Origin: an uncultured Eggerthellaceae bacterium
GTDB lineage: Bacteria; Actinomycetota; Coriobacteriia; Coriobacteriales; Eggerthellaceae
Assembly (NCBI GenBank): GCA_947566075.1
Contig: CANOIM010000012.1
Coordinates: 1 to 64,000, forward strand
Length of the DNA stretch: 64,000 bases
Direction: 5' to 3'
Under the pieces are notes generated by a model. The model did no database searches. It had not been told where the DNA came from and saw only the letters and a list, made by a program, of their open reading frames with translations. Positions 1 to 12,000 of this stretch are shown piece after piece. Every line of letters starts with the position of its first letter. The first letter of the stretch is position 1. The translations under genes were made by a program, and so were the position numbers.

Positions 1-3000
1 TCTGGGCCTGCTGAGCCGCCAGAGAAGCCTGGGCGGCCTTACCCGTGAAGGAGCCTTCGATCTCAAGACTTCCCAGCGTAGAGGAGGCAAAGGCGCTGGT
101 AGCGCTCATGCCCGCCTCGAGGAACGAGTTCTTCACCTTCACGGATGCGAAGGAGGCCTTCGAAAGGACAGAAGGCGCAGAGGGAGAGGTGTTGACTGCT
201 GCCTGAGCGCCCACGCGGGTGAACGTAAGGGCGCTGTCAGCCGCCCCAGAGCCTGCTTCGGCGAAGGTCTCACGCATCACCAGGCCGGGAGCGCCCACAG
301 AGCGCAGATGTACCTGGGCAAGGCCCTTGCAGCCCGCGAATGCCCGGGTCATGTCAGAAAGACCGAGGAACGCCTCACCTTCGGCGCCCGTAGCGCCCAG
401 GGTGACGTTCATCAGGTTGGTGCAGCCTTCGGCGAAGGACACGGCCTTGATGGTCTTGCCAACCCCGAATCCGCCCGCGTCACCGCGGCGCGGCAGGGCC
501 AGTCCTGCATCGGCGATGGTGGCCGTCTTGGACTCTGGATCATCACCGCCCGTGGCCGCCACCTGATCAGTGACGCCCACCAAAGACGTACATCCGTACG
601 CCATGCGTGACATGTCTTCGATGGAGGAAGCATTCATGGAGGTGAGATCGATATCCACCGCGCTCATGGCCCCTTCGAAAGCAGAGACCATGGACACGTT
701 AGCGGTGACACCGGGGTACACCTTCACGCGGTTGTAGTCAGCATTGATGCCGCTGTCTCCGGCGCCCAAAGATGACCAGGGGGCGGGATCAGAGGTGGTG
801 AAGTTCCTCATGAGGCCCCGCTGGGAAGACGTCTCAGAGCCCGGATAGATGATCAGCGTGCCGAACTGGTCCCCTGGCTTGCGCCGGATGGCCCAGGCTA
901 CACCGATGCCGTCAACGTCGGTCTCAGAGGTGACGCCCACGAAACCACCGGTCAGGATGGTGCCGAAGCCCTCACCAGTGCGGCCCACGATGTTGTCCAT
1001 GGCGGACATATCCATGTTGTTCGTGTAGCGGCGCGGCGTCCAAGAGGTTGCCATGTTCTTGAAGGAGGCCAGGTTGTTCACGGCCACCTTGCCGTTGAAG
1101 CGGTAGATCAAGCCACGGGCAAAATTGTCCGGCTTGAAGGCCAGGTCAGAGGCCTGGGAAGGACCACCGTAGACGTAGACGGTGGCCGTTGCAGCCAACA
1201 CGAACGAAGGTTCGCTTGTGGCGGAGGCACGGCTTTCGAACACGCCGGGGAGCACCCGGGTGAAGCCGTTGCCGATGGTCATCTTGAAGGCGTTCTGCTC
1301 ACCTTCCTGGGCTTCTGCCGCATTACCGGTAAGAGTGATGGCCTTGTAGTTGGACTTCTGTACGTTAGAGGGAATCTCAACGTTAGCGGCATTGCCGATA
1401 GCGGTACCCGTGAGCTTGGTGTACTGGTTATGAGCGGTGGGTGCCAGCATGTCATGCATACCGGACGCACGTTCGCCATAGCCGTCATAGTTGCCCTCAA
1501 CGGCCCAGGTGCCCACACCGGTCATGTCAAGGCTGACCAGGTTCGGGCAGCCCGCGAAACCGTAGCGCAGGTCCTTGGTGGAAGGCGTGGAGCTCATCTC
1601 AGACAAGGGCATCTGGGTGCCGTTGGCCACCCAGGGATCCGCCGCCGGATCAGGATTGCCGTTGGCATCCTTGGGCAGGGACAGATCCACGCTCTGCAGG
1701 CTGGTGCAGTTCATGGCGAAGCCGTAGAAGGAAGGCTTGCTCATGTTGAGGACGCCCGCGTTGCCGTTGGCATCCAGCAGCGTCTTGGAACCCAGGACGC
1801 TGGGCAGGTTCACCTGGACCACCTGGGAAGAGGCCACCATGTAGGAGAAGTCAGAGATGCGGGTGGTATCCCAGCACTTGACGGAGCCGACCTGGGCGTT
1901 CTGGGGCAGGGCCGCAACGCCTTCGTAGATGTTCGGCCAGGTGCTCAGAGCCGTGCCAGCGTTATCGAAGCTCACGGAATCAGGCACCGCGCTCACGGTA
2001 CCCGTGTAGGCCTTTTCACCCGTGTAGTAGGAGGCATCGAAGTTGGGGTTGCGCCGCACGCGGGCCGCACCCATGAACATGGAGGAAGCCGAGGCCGTGG
2101 TGACCATCTCGCCCTGGCGGAAGCCCATCTGGGGCATGCCGCGCAGGTCGATGATGTTGGCGCCGGAGTTGGCGCAGAGGCCATCAGCGGATACCAAGTA
2201 CTTGGTCAGGGCAGAGGAATCCTTCCAGATGATCTTGGCCGTGTTGGCCTGTTGGGTGATGTTGAGGTTGTTGTTGGCATCCAAGTCAACGCCGGAGGTG
2301 AGGGAGCCTTCGAAGAGGCTGGTGGCATCCGTCCCCGGGCCACCCACGTTGGTGAGGATGATGCCACGTTCGTCATCACGATCAGCGCGTTCCCGTTCGG
2401 TGCCCACATAGGCAGCCAGGGAATTCAGGATGGCATTCTCGCCGGTGCCCACGTTCTGCAGCTGGAGGTACGCCATGTGCTTGGCGTTGTAGAACATCCG
2501 GCTGAGGTTGGCGTTGTTGCCGTTGCCGAAGTTGCTCATGGGCCAGTCAGTGTACTGGCCGCAGGTCCAACGAAGGTTGGTGCCCTCGAACATGGAGTCA
2601 AGCATGGCCCCTTCGCCGTTGAAGGAATCCTTCATATGGATGAGGCCGTTGCCTTGGATATCGTTGGGCTTGTAGGCAACATTGGAACCCGTGTACTGGA
2701 AGGCCCCGGTGAAGGTGACCCGGGAAGCCGCAGGAGCCACGTTGCTGATATCAATGGAACGGATGTTCGGGTTGTCCGCCGCGAGGTAGGAGAAGTCTGC
2801 TCCCAGGGAGGAAGCGTCAGGCGCACTGGCCACTTCGAAATCCTTCAGGGTGACCGCAGTCATCTGGGATTCCCGGCCGCCGGAGAAGGCACGAGTGGCG
2901 AACTGGATACCGGAGAGATCCCACTGACGATAGAGGTCATCCGTGGGCAACGTGGTGACCGCCGTGAAGCCCGGCGTCTCAGCCGGAGGCGTGCGGGTGC

Positions 3001-6000
3001 CGTCTGCCGCGGCGTCGCCCGTGGCCTGGAAGAGCAGGTTGGAGCGCGTGACTCCGCTGCTGAGGGTGACGTTGGCCAGGCTGGCGCAGCCCTCAGCCAG
3101 AGAGGTGATGTTGGTGGTGGTGCTGTCAACCGTGAGGTTGGTGGCGTCTATCGAACGGACGTTCGGCATGCCCTGGAAGGCATTCTGCAGGCTGCTGCCA
3201 GCATAAACGCCCGGGAACACCATGACGCGGCCGATGGTGTCAGCCAGAGGCAGGCGGGCATCAGAGGATTCATCCCGGGTGGGGACGCCCATGCCCGCCG
3301 TGCGCCCAGCCCAGGGGGCCGGGTTGTCATCGGTGAAGGCGCGCATGCGGCCTTGGGCAGTCTGGTTGCTGCCCTCAGCGTAGACGTTGGGGTAGATGAG
3401 CAGGGTGGCATCGCCCGCGTTCTTGGCCTGATAGGCTTCATCGCCCGAATGGGGGCTGCGGATGACCCACACGACGGAAGCCACGCCCAGCTGCTTGGCG
3501 ATGGCGTTATCCACCTGCTTGTTGGGATCGGATTCGCCCACATAGCCACCGGCGATGATGGTGCCGAAGGCATCTTCGTACACGGTGCCGAAGGTAGAAC
3601 CCATGTTCGCATAGCCGATGTTGTATTCCTGACCAGACCAGATGCCCATGTAGGCCAGGGCGCTGCTGTCAGAGGGCTTGATCTCACCGCTGTAGCGATA
3701 GGTGGTGGTGCCCAGGCGTGCATTGGGGCAGAGCATCAGGTTGATGATGGACTGCGGGCCGCCGTGGACGGAGATGCTGACGTTGGAAGCCATCACATAG
3801 TTGGGATTGGCCGTGGTGGATTCGCGGTTCCAGAAGAAGCCGTTGAGCACTTTCTGGAAGCCCGGGCCGATGGTGATGGAGGGTTCCGGGCTGGTTTGCG
3901 GGGAATCAGACCCGTCTTCGGTGGTGAGCAGGGTGCAGCCGTCGAACATATTGTATTGCATGGCGCGGATCTCACCGTAGTCAGAGGTGTTGCCCGCCAT
4001 GGTGGCCGTACCCAGACCCATGAGGTCAAGGGTGTGGAGCTTTTCGCAATCTTGGAACATGAAGCGCATGTCCGTGGTGGACCCGATGGTGGCCGGGTCA
4101 GTGGTGCCCAGGGTGATGTTGGTCACGTTGGTGCAACCCTTGAACAGGGAGTTCATGGAAGCACCGGCCGTCTCGGCCGGGCCCGGCACCTTGGAGGTGG
4201 ACAGGTTGTTGATGTTCACCTGGGTGAGGCCCGTGCAGTCCTGGAACAGGGAATTCATGTTAGACACGGCTGACATGTCCATGGTGGGGCTGAACAGGAT
4301 CACGTTGTTGCTGGCCGCACCGGATGCAGGCTTGGTGATAGCCTGCTGGATGGAGGTGCAGCCTGCGAACATCTCAGACATATTCGCCGGATACTTATTA
4401 GAGAAGCCGGTCAGATCGATCTTCTTGAGGTTCGTGCAGTTAGCGAACATCCGTGCGCCGTCAGCAGGCGGGGTGTTCCTCATTTCCTCAGACACGTTCC
4501 CATCCATGCTCCAGACGACGCGGGAAGAGGCCCCGTTGGGGTTCTGGAAGCTGTCTTCGAAGAGCCCGGTCAGGATGGGGCCGTTATAGAGGGAGTTCTC
4601 GAAGTTGACGATGGCATTGGTGCTGGCCGGGAAGACGGTGCCTTCGCTGCCCACGGAGCCCATGGTGCTCTTGAAGGCGTTGGTCAGATTGGCCCCCCGA
4701 GCCGTGACGGACTGCCAGAAGCTGATGTTCTCAAGGCGCACTGCTCCCTGGAAGGCAGAAGTCAGGTTGGCCCCTTCGCCATTGAGAGAGGTATCAACCA
4801 CGAGCCGCTTCAGGTGGTCAGCGTTCTGAGCGAAGGAGGTCAGGGTGGGTGCCGGGCCGTTGCCGAACTTGATCAGGGTCAGGCGCGGCAGGAAACCGCT
4901 GCCCGGTGTGGTGAAGGCCCCTTCGAACATGGAGGTGGCATCCAGGGTGGTTTGGGCCTGGTTGCCAAAGGTGTCAAGGCGCACCTCTTGGAGACCCGTG
5001 CAGCCCGCGAACATGCGAGTAGCGTCAGCCACGCCCAGGTCTGGGTCGAATTCGCCATAGTTCATCCAGCTGGTGAGATTGACATCCGTGAGGGCCGTGC
5101 AGCCTTCGAACATCTCCCGAGAGGAGACGACGCCATGGATGCCATGGTTGGAGTAACCGCCCGAGCTGTCTTCGATGCGATGGATGAAGCTGACGCCATT
5201 CTGGTTGATGGCATCCCCCTGGCTCACCTGCACATTGTTGGTGAAGCCGGTGAGAGCGGTGCAACCGGCGAACATGCGGTCCATGTTGTGGAAATCAACC
5301 TGGTAGACCTTGGGGTCTTCCTCCGTGCCGTAATTGGCGTTGAAGTCATCCTTGTACCACATGTCATGCTCAGGGTGAGACGCATGAGCCCAGGTGTCGA
5401 TGATCATGTTGGAGAAGTCAACGTTCTTGAGCTTGGTGCAGCCTTCGAACATGGACTCCATGTATTTGTTAGCGGCTACGTGGTCGTAGATCTTGGCCTG
5501 GGTGAAGGCATCCGCGTAGCCCACGTCATTGTGAGCGCCGGGCTTCGTCCAGGGAGCCGCGTTGTATTCAAGGCCAGACCCCTCAGTTGCGCTGGCGGTG
5601 ATGAAGTTGTCAATAAGGACGACCTTGTCATCATCTGCCTCGAACATATTGGGGTTGCGGTAGATCAGAAGGGTGTTGTCTTCGGGCGTGGAGATACCCG
5701 TCTCCGCTTCGTTATCCTTCGAGCGGATGACCCACACCACGTAGTCAACGTGCTGGGGGTGCATCTCCGTGAAGCCGATGAAGTTGCCCGCTACGATGTT
5801 GTCACCGTAGGTGGCAGCGCCGGTGTTACCCAACACGTCACCGATGTTGGAGAAGTCAAGGTTGTTGCCGTAGCCCATCTCCTGCCAGAACTCACTGCGG
5901 AAGAGGGCGTTCTTGTCAGACAGGCGCACCTTGCCATCAAAGCGGTAGCGCTCTTGGCCGATGGTGACGTTGGGGCATTCCAGCAGCGCGTTGTTGCCCG

Positions 6001-9000
6001 AGTTGGATTCCGGACCACCGTAGATGTACACAGAGGTGTTGGGCCGGAAGATGTAGCTGGGGAAGGTGGCCTGGGTGGAGCGGCACCAGAAGAAGCCGTT
6101 CAGGATCTTCGTCCAGCCGGAGCCCAGGTAGATGTTGTTCTCATAGTCATAGGTGGTGGGCATGGTGCCGATGTGGTCAGCCGCGCCCAGCTTGGTGCAG
6201 TTGTTGAACATGCCGTGCATGCCGGACTGCATCTCACCATAGGAGTACTGGTCACCAGGAACGTGGGACGTGTCAATGCCCCGCAGGTCCATGGTGGTGA
6301 GGTTGGCGCACCCCGCGAACATGAAGCGCAGGTCATTGGCCAACTGGAAGGGCTTGATCAGGTCCGTTTCCGCCGTGGTGGTGTTGAGGTTCACCTGGGT
6401 GAGCGCTGCGTCGTTCTCGAACATGCGTGCCATGGAGGTAGTAGGCCGCGTGTTGGCATCGTTCACCAGGAAGTCTTGGAGGTTGGCCGTCTGCAGCGCC
6501 GTCATGTTGGCGAAGGCGGCCTCAAGGCTGGTGACGTTATTGAAGGTGTAGCCCGTGGCGAAGATGAGAGCGTTCTCCGGGATGGCGGCCGGGGTGGCGC
6601 TGGCATCAGGGGCCTGGGCCTCAACCTTGGTGAGGCGGCGCAGGCCGTTGAAGGCGTTGGCCATGGACAGGTCAGCCTCCACGCCGGTGCCCACGTTGGG
6701 ACGCGTGGCCATGGCAGGCAGGTAGCGCAGGTCAAGGCGGTTGATGTTGGTAGCGCCGTTGAACAGGCCGGACAGGTCATAGGCAGGCTTGGGCGCTTCG
6801 CCACCCGTGCCAGCAGCAAAGGTGATGGACACGTTGCGGCCAGCGTAGCCGGTGTTGGAGAAGGAGCCCGCGAACATATTGGTGAGCTTGGCGTTGCCAC
6901 CCGTGGCCAGGCCGTTCATGAGGAAGTTGACGTCAGAGGTGGGCGTGAAGAACGGATTGGAACCGATGCTGGAGAACATGCCCGTCAGGTTGACGCCGCT
7001 GCCGGTGCCCACCGCCGTGGTGTGGACGTTGGCCAGGGCGTCATCACCCATGAACATCTCGGTCAGGTTGGCCCCGTCACCGGAACCCACGTTCTCAAGG
7101 GTAGCCGATTGCAGGCCCTTGGCGTTGGCCACCATGCGGGTGAGATTGGTGTCATCGCCCGAACCGATGTTCTTCAGGGTGAGGTTGGTGGTGGCGTTGG
7201 GATACACCGTGAGGTCTGGCGTGAAGGCGCCGGAGAACATATTGGAGAAGTTGCCGTCAGTGCCGGAACCGAAGTTCTCCAAGACCACGCGGAAGTCATC
7301 CGAGGCGCCGCTGGGGCGCGTGGTGGGACTGAGGGCGTTGGCGAACATCATCTGAGCCGACACGTGAGACGCGCCGGATGCCCCGTGCCCTTCGCCAGAC
7401 ACACCGGTACCCAGGCGCATCTCCACCTCATGGAGGTTGGAGCAACCCGCGAACATACGATCAGCGTTGGTGAGGGTGGACAGATCCCAGTTGGCGCCCA
7501 GGCGGATGCCGGTGCCCGGAGTGGCGGGCACGGTGGAGCCGGAGCCGAAGGTGTCATTCATGAAGTCACCAGAGGTGCTGCCCGCTGCTAGGGCCACCCG
7601 CTGGATGGAGGTATCCCCTTCGAACATGGAGGAGATGTTAGTGGTGGGCACCGGGTTGTCATTGCCGTCCGGCAGCTTGACGGAGATCTTCAGGTTGGAG
7701 AGGTCAGCCCACTTGAGGTTGGGCAGGTCAGCGAAGGCCTGGTAGAGGCTGTCCGATGCGTAGACGCCCGGCTCCACGTAAACGTTCTGGATCTCACCGG
7801 CCCAGCCTGCCGCCCAAGGTGCCGGGCGGTTCTCTGAGAAGGAGGCCAGGCGGCCGAAGGTGGGAGCGGGGCCTTCCGAACTGCCGGGGAGGCCGATGAT
7901 GAGCGAGGTTTCCTTCGCCTCATTCTGGCGGATGACGAAGACCACGTCATTGGTGTAGGAAGAGGACATGGTGGGATCATCCGTGTAACCCACCGGGCCG
8001 AAGCCCACCAGGTTGCCGCCGAACTGGGAACCCAGGTTCTGGACCAAGTCCTGCATAGCCGTGGGGAGGATCAGGTATTCCGCCTTGACCCAGGCTGCCA
8101 TGCGTTCGATGGCCTGGGCGTTGTCAAGGAAGATGGTGCCGTTGTAGACGTAGCGCTGGCGCAGCTCCGGTTCGTTCTTGTCATCTTCCGAATAGGTGTT
8201 CGGACGACGCATGATGTTGATCCAGTTGGAGGGGCCGCCGTCAACGGAGACATCCACCCGCAGGACGTAGTTGGGGAACTGGTCGATGATGCGGCGGTTC
8301 CAGAAGAAGCCGTTGAGGACCTTCTGCCAGCCGGGGCCGATCTTGATGCGAGCGTTCTTGTTGAGGGCTTGGGCCTCATCCGTGGGATCGATGTTGGTGG
8401 GGCCTTGGCCTGCGGCCGCATAGATGGTAGTGATGTTGGGGCAGCCTTCGAACATATCCTGCATGCCGGACTGGGCCGGGCCGAAGGAGGCGTAGTCACC
8501 ATTGACCAGGCCGGTGCCGATGCCCGACAGGTCGATGATGTTCGGGTCATCAGCTGTGCCGCCCTCACCCAGGCGCGTGCAGCCCTTGAACATGGATTGC
8601 AGCGAGGAGGCCGAGCCGTTCCAGGCCGTGTTCTCTACGTGGGTGATGGACACGCTACGCAGGTTGGACTGGCCTTCGAACATGGAGGACAGGTTGACGC
8701 CGGATTCAGAGGTAGAGGAGCCCAGGTCAATGGCGCTGAACTCCGTCAGCTGCGGAGTGCCTGCATCGGCCGGGATCTGGAACAGACCGGAAAGGTCTGT
8801 GGCTGTGGAGAAGTCAAAGCCGCCCAGGTCATTGATGGTGACCGTGGTTTGGGTGGGCTCGGGGCCGGGAGCGGGCGGGTTGGGGGTTTCGGTGTTGTCT
8901 TCGGTGTTGTCACCGGTTTCCGTGTTGTCGCCGGTTTCTCCGCCGGATTCGGTGTTGTCAGTGGTTTCGCCACCTTCGGTGGGTTCGTCACCGGTCTCAC

Positions 9001-12000
9001 CGCCGGTTTCGCCACCTTCTTCGCCACCGCCGGTCTCGCCGCCGCCTTCGCCACCGCCGGTTTCGGTGTTGTCAGTGTTGCCGCCGGGGTTCTCTGTGTT
9101 CTCAGTGTTGCCGCCAGGATTGTCCGGGTTCTCCGGTTCGCTGCCTTCGGGCTGGTAGAGGGTGTATTCATGCTCAGCGGAGACCTTCTGCAAACCGGTC
9201 ATGCCGCGGAAGAGATTGGGCGTGCCGTTGCGCAGGTTGATGGCCTGCTGACCCAGGACCACCACGTTGTTGATCATGTCAAGCGTGACCGGGGTCTCGC
9301 CTTCGATGGTGGCAAGGTTGGCCGCCACCTGCCAGGGCGCCAGGTTGGTGCCCGTGGTTGAGGGGGCTACGTGCTCGCCTTCGCCATAGGGCAGGATGAC
9401 CAGGGTGTACTGCTGGCCTTCATCAACGTTGGGGTTGCGGCGCACGTCCCAGAAGATGCTGTTGGGGCTCCACTGGCGATAGACGTTGAAGTCACCGTCC
9501 ATGCGGGCCAGAACGGAGGGGCCGAACACCTTGTTGATGTATTCCTCATCCGTGGAGGTTTCCTCCACCACCCGAGGCTGGGCGTAGGTAGTGGTCTGCT
9601 CTTCGGATTGAGCCTGGGGCTGGGCCGCTTCGGGGGCCGCTGCGGCCGGGACGACCACCTGGCGGCTGTTCTGAGCCAAGGTCTGGTTGTTCAGGGTGCG
9701 CGTGATGGTCACTTCGGAGTCACCGGATTCATAGGCGCGCACGGTGCCGTTGGTGGAAACGGAGATGTCCTCCGCAGAGTAGTTGTAGTCAGTGACCACG
9801 CCCGCTTGCCTCAGGAGCTGCTGGCGCTCGGCCACGTTGGCGGCAGCGCGATCCAGAGCCTCTTGCTGGGCAGTGATCTGGGCTGCCCCTTCGGCGGCTG
9901 CAGCTGCGGCGGCCGCTTCGTCAGCGGCATCCGCTTCGGCCACGGTTTGAGCGCGCTGCTGGGCCGCGGACTGGCTGGCGGAAGCACCGCCGATGGCACC
10001 CGCAGCCATCTCTTGGGCGCCCCCTGCACTGGCGGCATTAGAAGCGCTCGTGCTGCTGGTAGCTGCTCCACCAAGGACGCCAGCGGCGCCAGCCGTGCCA
10101 GCCGCGCCGGAACCTTGTGCACTTTCGGTGGATTCACTGTTGATAGCTTGTGCGTTGGAGTTTTCCGCCGTGGTGGAAACGCCCATGTTGGCAGAGAAGA
10201 TGTTCCCTGCTTCACCCTGCTCCAAGGTGAGGGGGTCCACCGGCAGGCTGATGCTGTAGGACACCACCCGGTTGTTGGAGACGATGAGTCCTTTCGCGGC
10301 GTTCCAAGCCGAGGAGGTCTCCTGGGCGTCCGGCACCAGGATGGTCACACCGGTGCAGCCGGTGAGAGCCGTCTCAGCCACGGTGCTCACGCTTCCGCGA
10401 GCCACGATCTTGGTGAGGTTGCCGCAGTTGGCGAAGGCTTCGCCACCCACTGCCTGAAGCGTTTCAGGCAGCCAGATCTCAGAGATGCCGGAATCCTTGA
10501 AGGCAGCGTAGCCGATGGTGCGCAGACTGGTGCCCAGGTCAACGGACTGGAGCTGAGTGGTGCCCTCGAAGGCGCTTTCGCCGATGGAGCGCAGGGAGGC
10601 GGGAAGCGTCAGGGACTGGATGGGAGAGCCGCGGAAGGATTCTTTCGCGATGGAGCTGACGGGATAGGCCACATCCCCCACGAACGCGCTGGACGGGATG
10701 TTCAGCGAGGTGGCGAAGGTGGTGCGCCCAGACCAACCCACTTCCACGGTCATGTCAGGAAGCAGGGTGAAGGTGAGGCCCGCGGTGGCGGTGCCGGGGA
10801 CCAGCTGCTCATCCGGGGCCTGCAGTTGCACGCTACCGGAGATCTGGCCGTTCTCGTTCACTTCGGAGCCACCGGCGGATTCCAAGGTCTCCTGGGTACC
10901 GGCCTGGCCGATCTGGGTGAAGCTGGTGAATCCGGCTTCCGCCCACACAGCGGTGGCCTCTTCGTCAGTGGAGGTCAAAGCCACGGTGGTTTTTGCCACC
11001 GTTGCCTGTTCAAAAGCCGGTGGGGTGTTCTGCTGCTCTTCATCGTTGATAACGACGGTGGTCTGAGCTGCGATGGAGGTGATGACCGCCGGGCTGACGA
11101 TGGAGGTCAGCTGAGCGCTGGCAGAGAAAGCACCGGCCTCAATGGCGGTGACGGGGAGGGCCAGATCGTTCAGGGTGGCCGTCTCCGGGATCACCGTGGC
11201 GGTGCCCGCGGCTGCGGCGCGGAGGATCACAGCCAGGGTGTCATCGTCCTGGCCGCGCAGGAGAAGGTCAGCTGTGGAGGTCAGATGGGTGTTGGCCTCA
11301 GGAACATGGAAGCCTGCCACGCTCTTCGCATAGGGAGCCGCTTCGCTGAAGATGCCCGTGGCATGTTCGGGCAGTTCCACATTGCGCATGGCGGAGGGGA
11401 TGTAGGCAACGGTGACGCCTTCGGCATCTTGGACGGACTGCTGGAAGTCATCCGTCATGACCAGGGTGCCCATGTGCCCGGCGAACACCGGGTTGTCCAC
11501 GTTCACTTCGATGGTCTTCAGATTCTGGAAGGTAGCCAGGGAATCTACATCTATATAGGTAAGGGAGGCCGGGAGGAGGAGCTTCTCCAAAGCGGGGTTC
11601 TTAGCGGAGAGGCCCGCCGCGCCTGCGCCGTTGCCCAGCAGGTGCATATCCTTGGTGGCTGCATCTGCCTGGGGATCAGCGGCGGAGCGGGCCTGGGCGG
11701 CTGCGCGCTCACCCAAAGCCACCACCTTGTAATCATTGCCCGCGCTGGAGACCGTGGCCGGGATCTCAATGGATTCCGATCCCAGCTGGCTATCAGCCAG
11801 GCCGATGATGGCGGCCTGGGGCTCAACCTGGAGAGCCGCCTGCTCATCCGGGGAGAAGATGGAACGGTAGGTGATGCCGTCCACCTGGAAGACGTCCGTG
11901 TATGTGTTCATTGACACCGTGCCGGTGATGGTGGAACCGCTGGAGCCGCCATCCGTCAGACGCGCGGTGGTAGAGATCATCTCTACGGAAGAGGGAGTCT

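Noticed and set aside
1430..11914. Very long plus-strand frames at 1430-4273, 4814-7591 and 9371-11914, rich in Gly, His, Val
   Set aside because: They are antisense to the continuous giant surface protein frame, show no domain and match what GC-rich coding DNA gives on the opposite strand.
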